DNA of 64,000 bases from Apostichopus japonicus. Taxonomy: Eukaryota > Echinodermata > Holothuroidea > Aspidochirotida > Stichopodidae. The stretch spans positions 15,053,111 to 15,117,110 of the forward strand of contig NC_092576.1 in NCBI RefSeq assembly GCF_037975245.1. The letters run 5' to 3'. The first letter of the stretch is position 1. The number at the start of each line of letters is the position of its first letter. Of the stretch, positions 63,405 to 64,000 are shown piece by piece. A model generated the notes under the pieces. The model worked only from the letters and a program-made list of their open reading frames with translations. It was not told the DNA's origin and ran no database searches. A program made the position numbers and the translations under genes.

Positions 63405-63657
63405 TTTTCGGAAAGTATATACAACGAAGGAACGGTGGCAGCCCTAGGGGAAAGGAAGTGTTTCTTGCTACAGTATTAAGACAACGTTGCTTTTTTCTGA
63501 CTCTCTTTACAGTGTTCTTCAGGATAGTTCTGTCATTATAAAGCATATTCAGTACCACTAAGTTTGGAAACAGCTTTGCTCCTCTTAGAACTACTTCACA
63601 TTTCCTACGTGCTGATAGTACGTGAGGTGTTGGCTCTTGAAAGACAATGCGATACAA
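63405..63657 (-). other. Unidentified open segment, minus strand
   Basis: About 85 codons beyond the TA tract read without a stop: a basic stretch with [20 protein letters not shown] and [20 protein letters not shown] do not recognise it. It could be an unrelated fragment or part of the element interrupted by the microsatellite. Confidence 0.25.
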
Positions 63658-63839
63658 AAGATCGTACTATCATGAACAATGGCACGAGCATGTAAGGGAA
63701 TCTGATTGAAATAGTGGCACGATTCAGTTGTAACTTTACCATCGTATAGACAGATTTAAGAAACTATGTTTAGTCACAATCTCAGCTCCTTTCCCCTCCT
63801 TTCCTTTCGTATCACTCATCTGACTCATTAACAGTTGAG

Positions 63840-64000
63840 TGTTAGCTCAGTGGTTAACGCCGGTGCCTTCCAATCATAAGATCCCCGGTTCGAGTGACTC
63901 CAAGATTAATGTATGTCGTTCAGTTGCAGAGTTGTTGGCAATTAGCGGTTCGTAATCATGGACGTTAAATATGAACGTAAGAGACTGACTTCGGTCAAAC
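63840..64000 (+). mobile_element. tRNA-derived SINE (copy e), cut by the window end
   Basis: A-box GTTAGCTCAGTGGTTAACGC, B-box CCGGTTCGAGTGACTCC and the family body up to GAGACTGACTTCGGTCAA are present. The 3' half lies outside the window. Confidence 0.85.

Overview
The window is eukaryotic, AT-rich and intron-rich, with GT-AG introns, tRNA-derived SINEs, a CR1/L2-like LINE and several Penelope-like elements (PLEs). A Tie-like receptor ectodomain, a receptor tyrosine phosphatase domain and a small family of intronless leucine-rich-repeat (LRR) receptors point to a metazoan, most likely an invertebrate deuterostome. An echinoderm is my guess, but no single marker in the sequence proves it.

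Region 1 (about 2.3-24.5 kb) is a tandem array of roughly 8.5-kb composite units. Each unit has a (CA)n(TA)n tract, a 5'-truncated PLE with reverse-transcriptase and GIY-YIG remnants, a 105-bp minisatellite, the 3' end of a second PLE (with a hammerhead-ribozyme-like motif in units 1 and 2), another (TA)n tract, a spacer and an LRR receptor block. Unit 1 carries an intact LRR gene (7747-9183). Unit 2 carries a copy with one nonsense codon (18107-19543) and a LINE insertion. Unit 3 ends before an LRR block. Both LRR blocks also hold a short extra fragment of the LRR 3' end about 1 kb downstream.

Region 2 (27.2-52.5 kb) is one large plus-strand gene that I assembled from 23 coding exons with consistent splice phases, giving about 1298 residues. 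The order is signal peptide, two Ig-like domains, five EGF-like domains, a third Ig-like domain, three fibronectin III domains, a transmembrane helix, a juxtamembrane segment with tyrosine motifs, and one protein tyrosine phosphatase (PTP) domain. The extracellular order is that of Tie/TEK receptors, but the cytoplasmic kinase is replaced by a phosphatase domain. That domain keeps the CX5R signature and has lost the WPD aspartate and other catalytic-site residues, so it may be a pseudophosphatase. Its introns contain SINEs, a 290-bp palindrome and decayed duplicates of its own exons.

Region 3 (52.5-64 kb) has a gene-poor stretch, a third LRR gene (59354-60790, intact), a minus-strand PLE of another family cut off at a long (TA)n tract, and a SINE truncated by the window end.

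The three LRR proteins are about 90% identical and each has a signal peptide, an LRR N-cap, about 13 LRRs, an LRR C-cap, a stalk, one membrane helix and a 7-residue tail. Many of their differences fall on the LRR beta-strand positions that form the concave binding face, and the copies look mosaic. This fits a diversifying recognition-receptor family.
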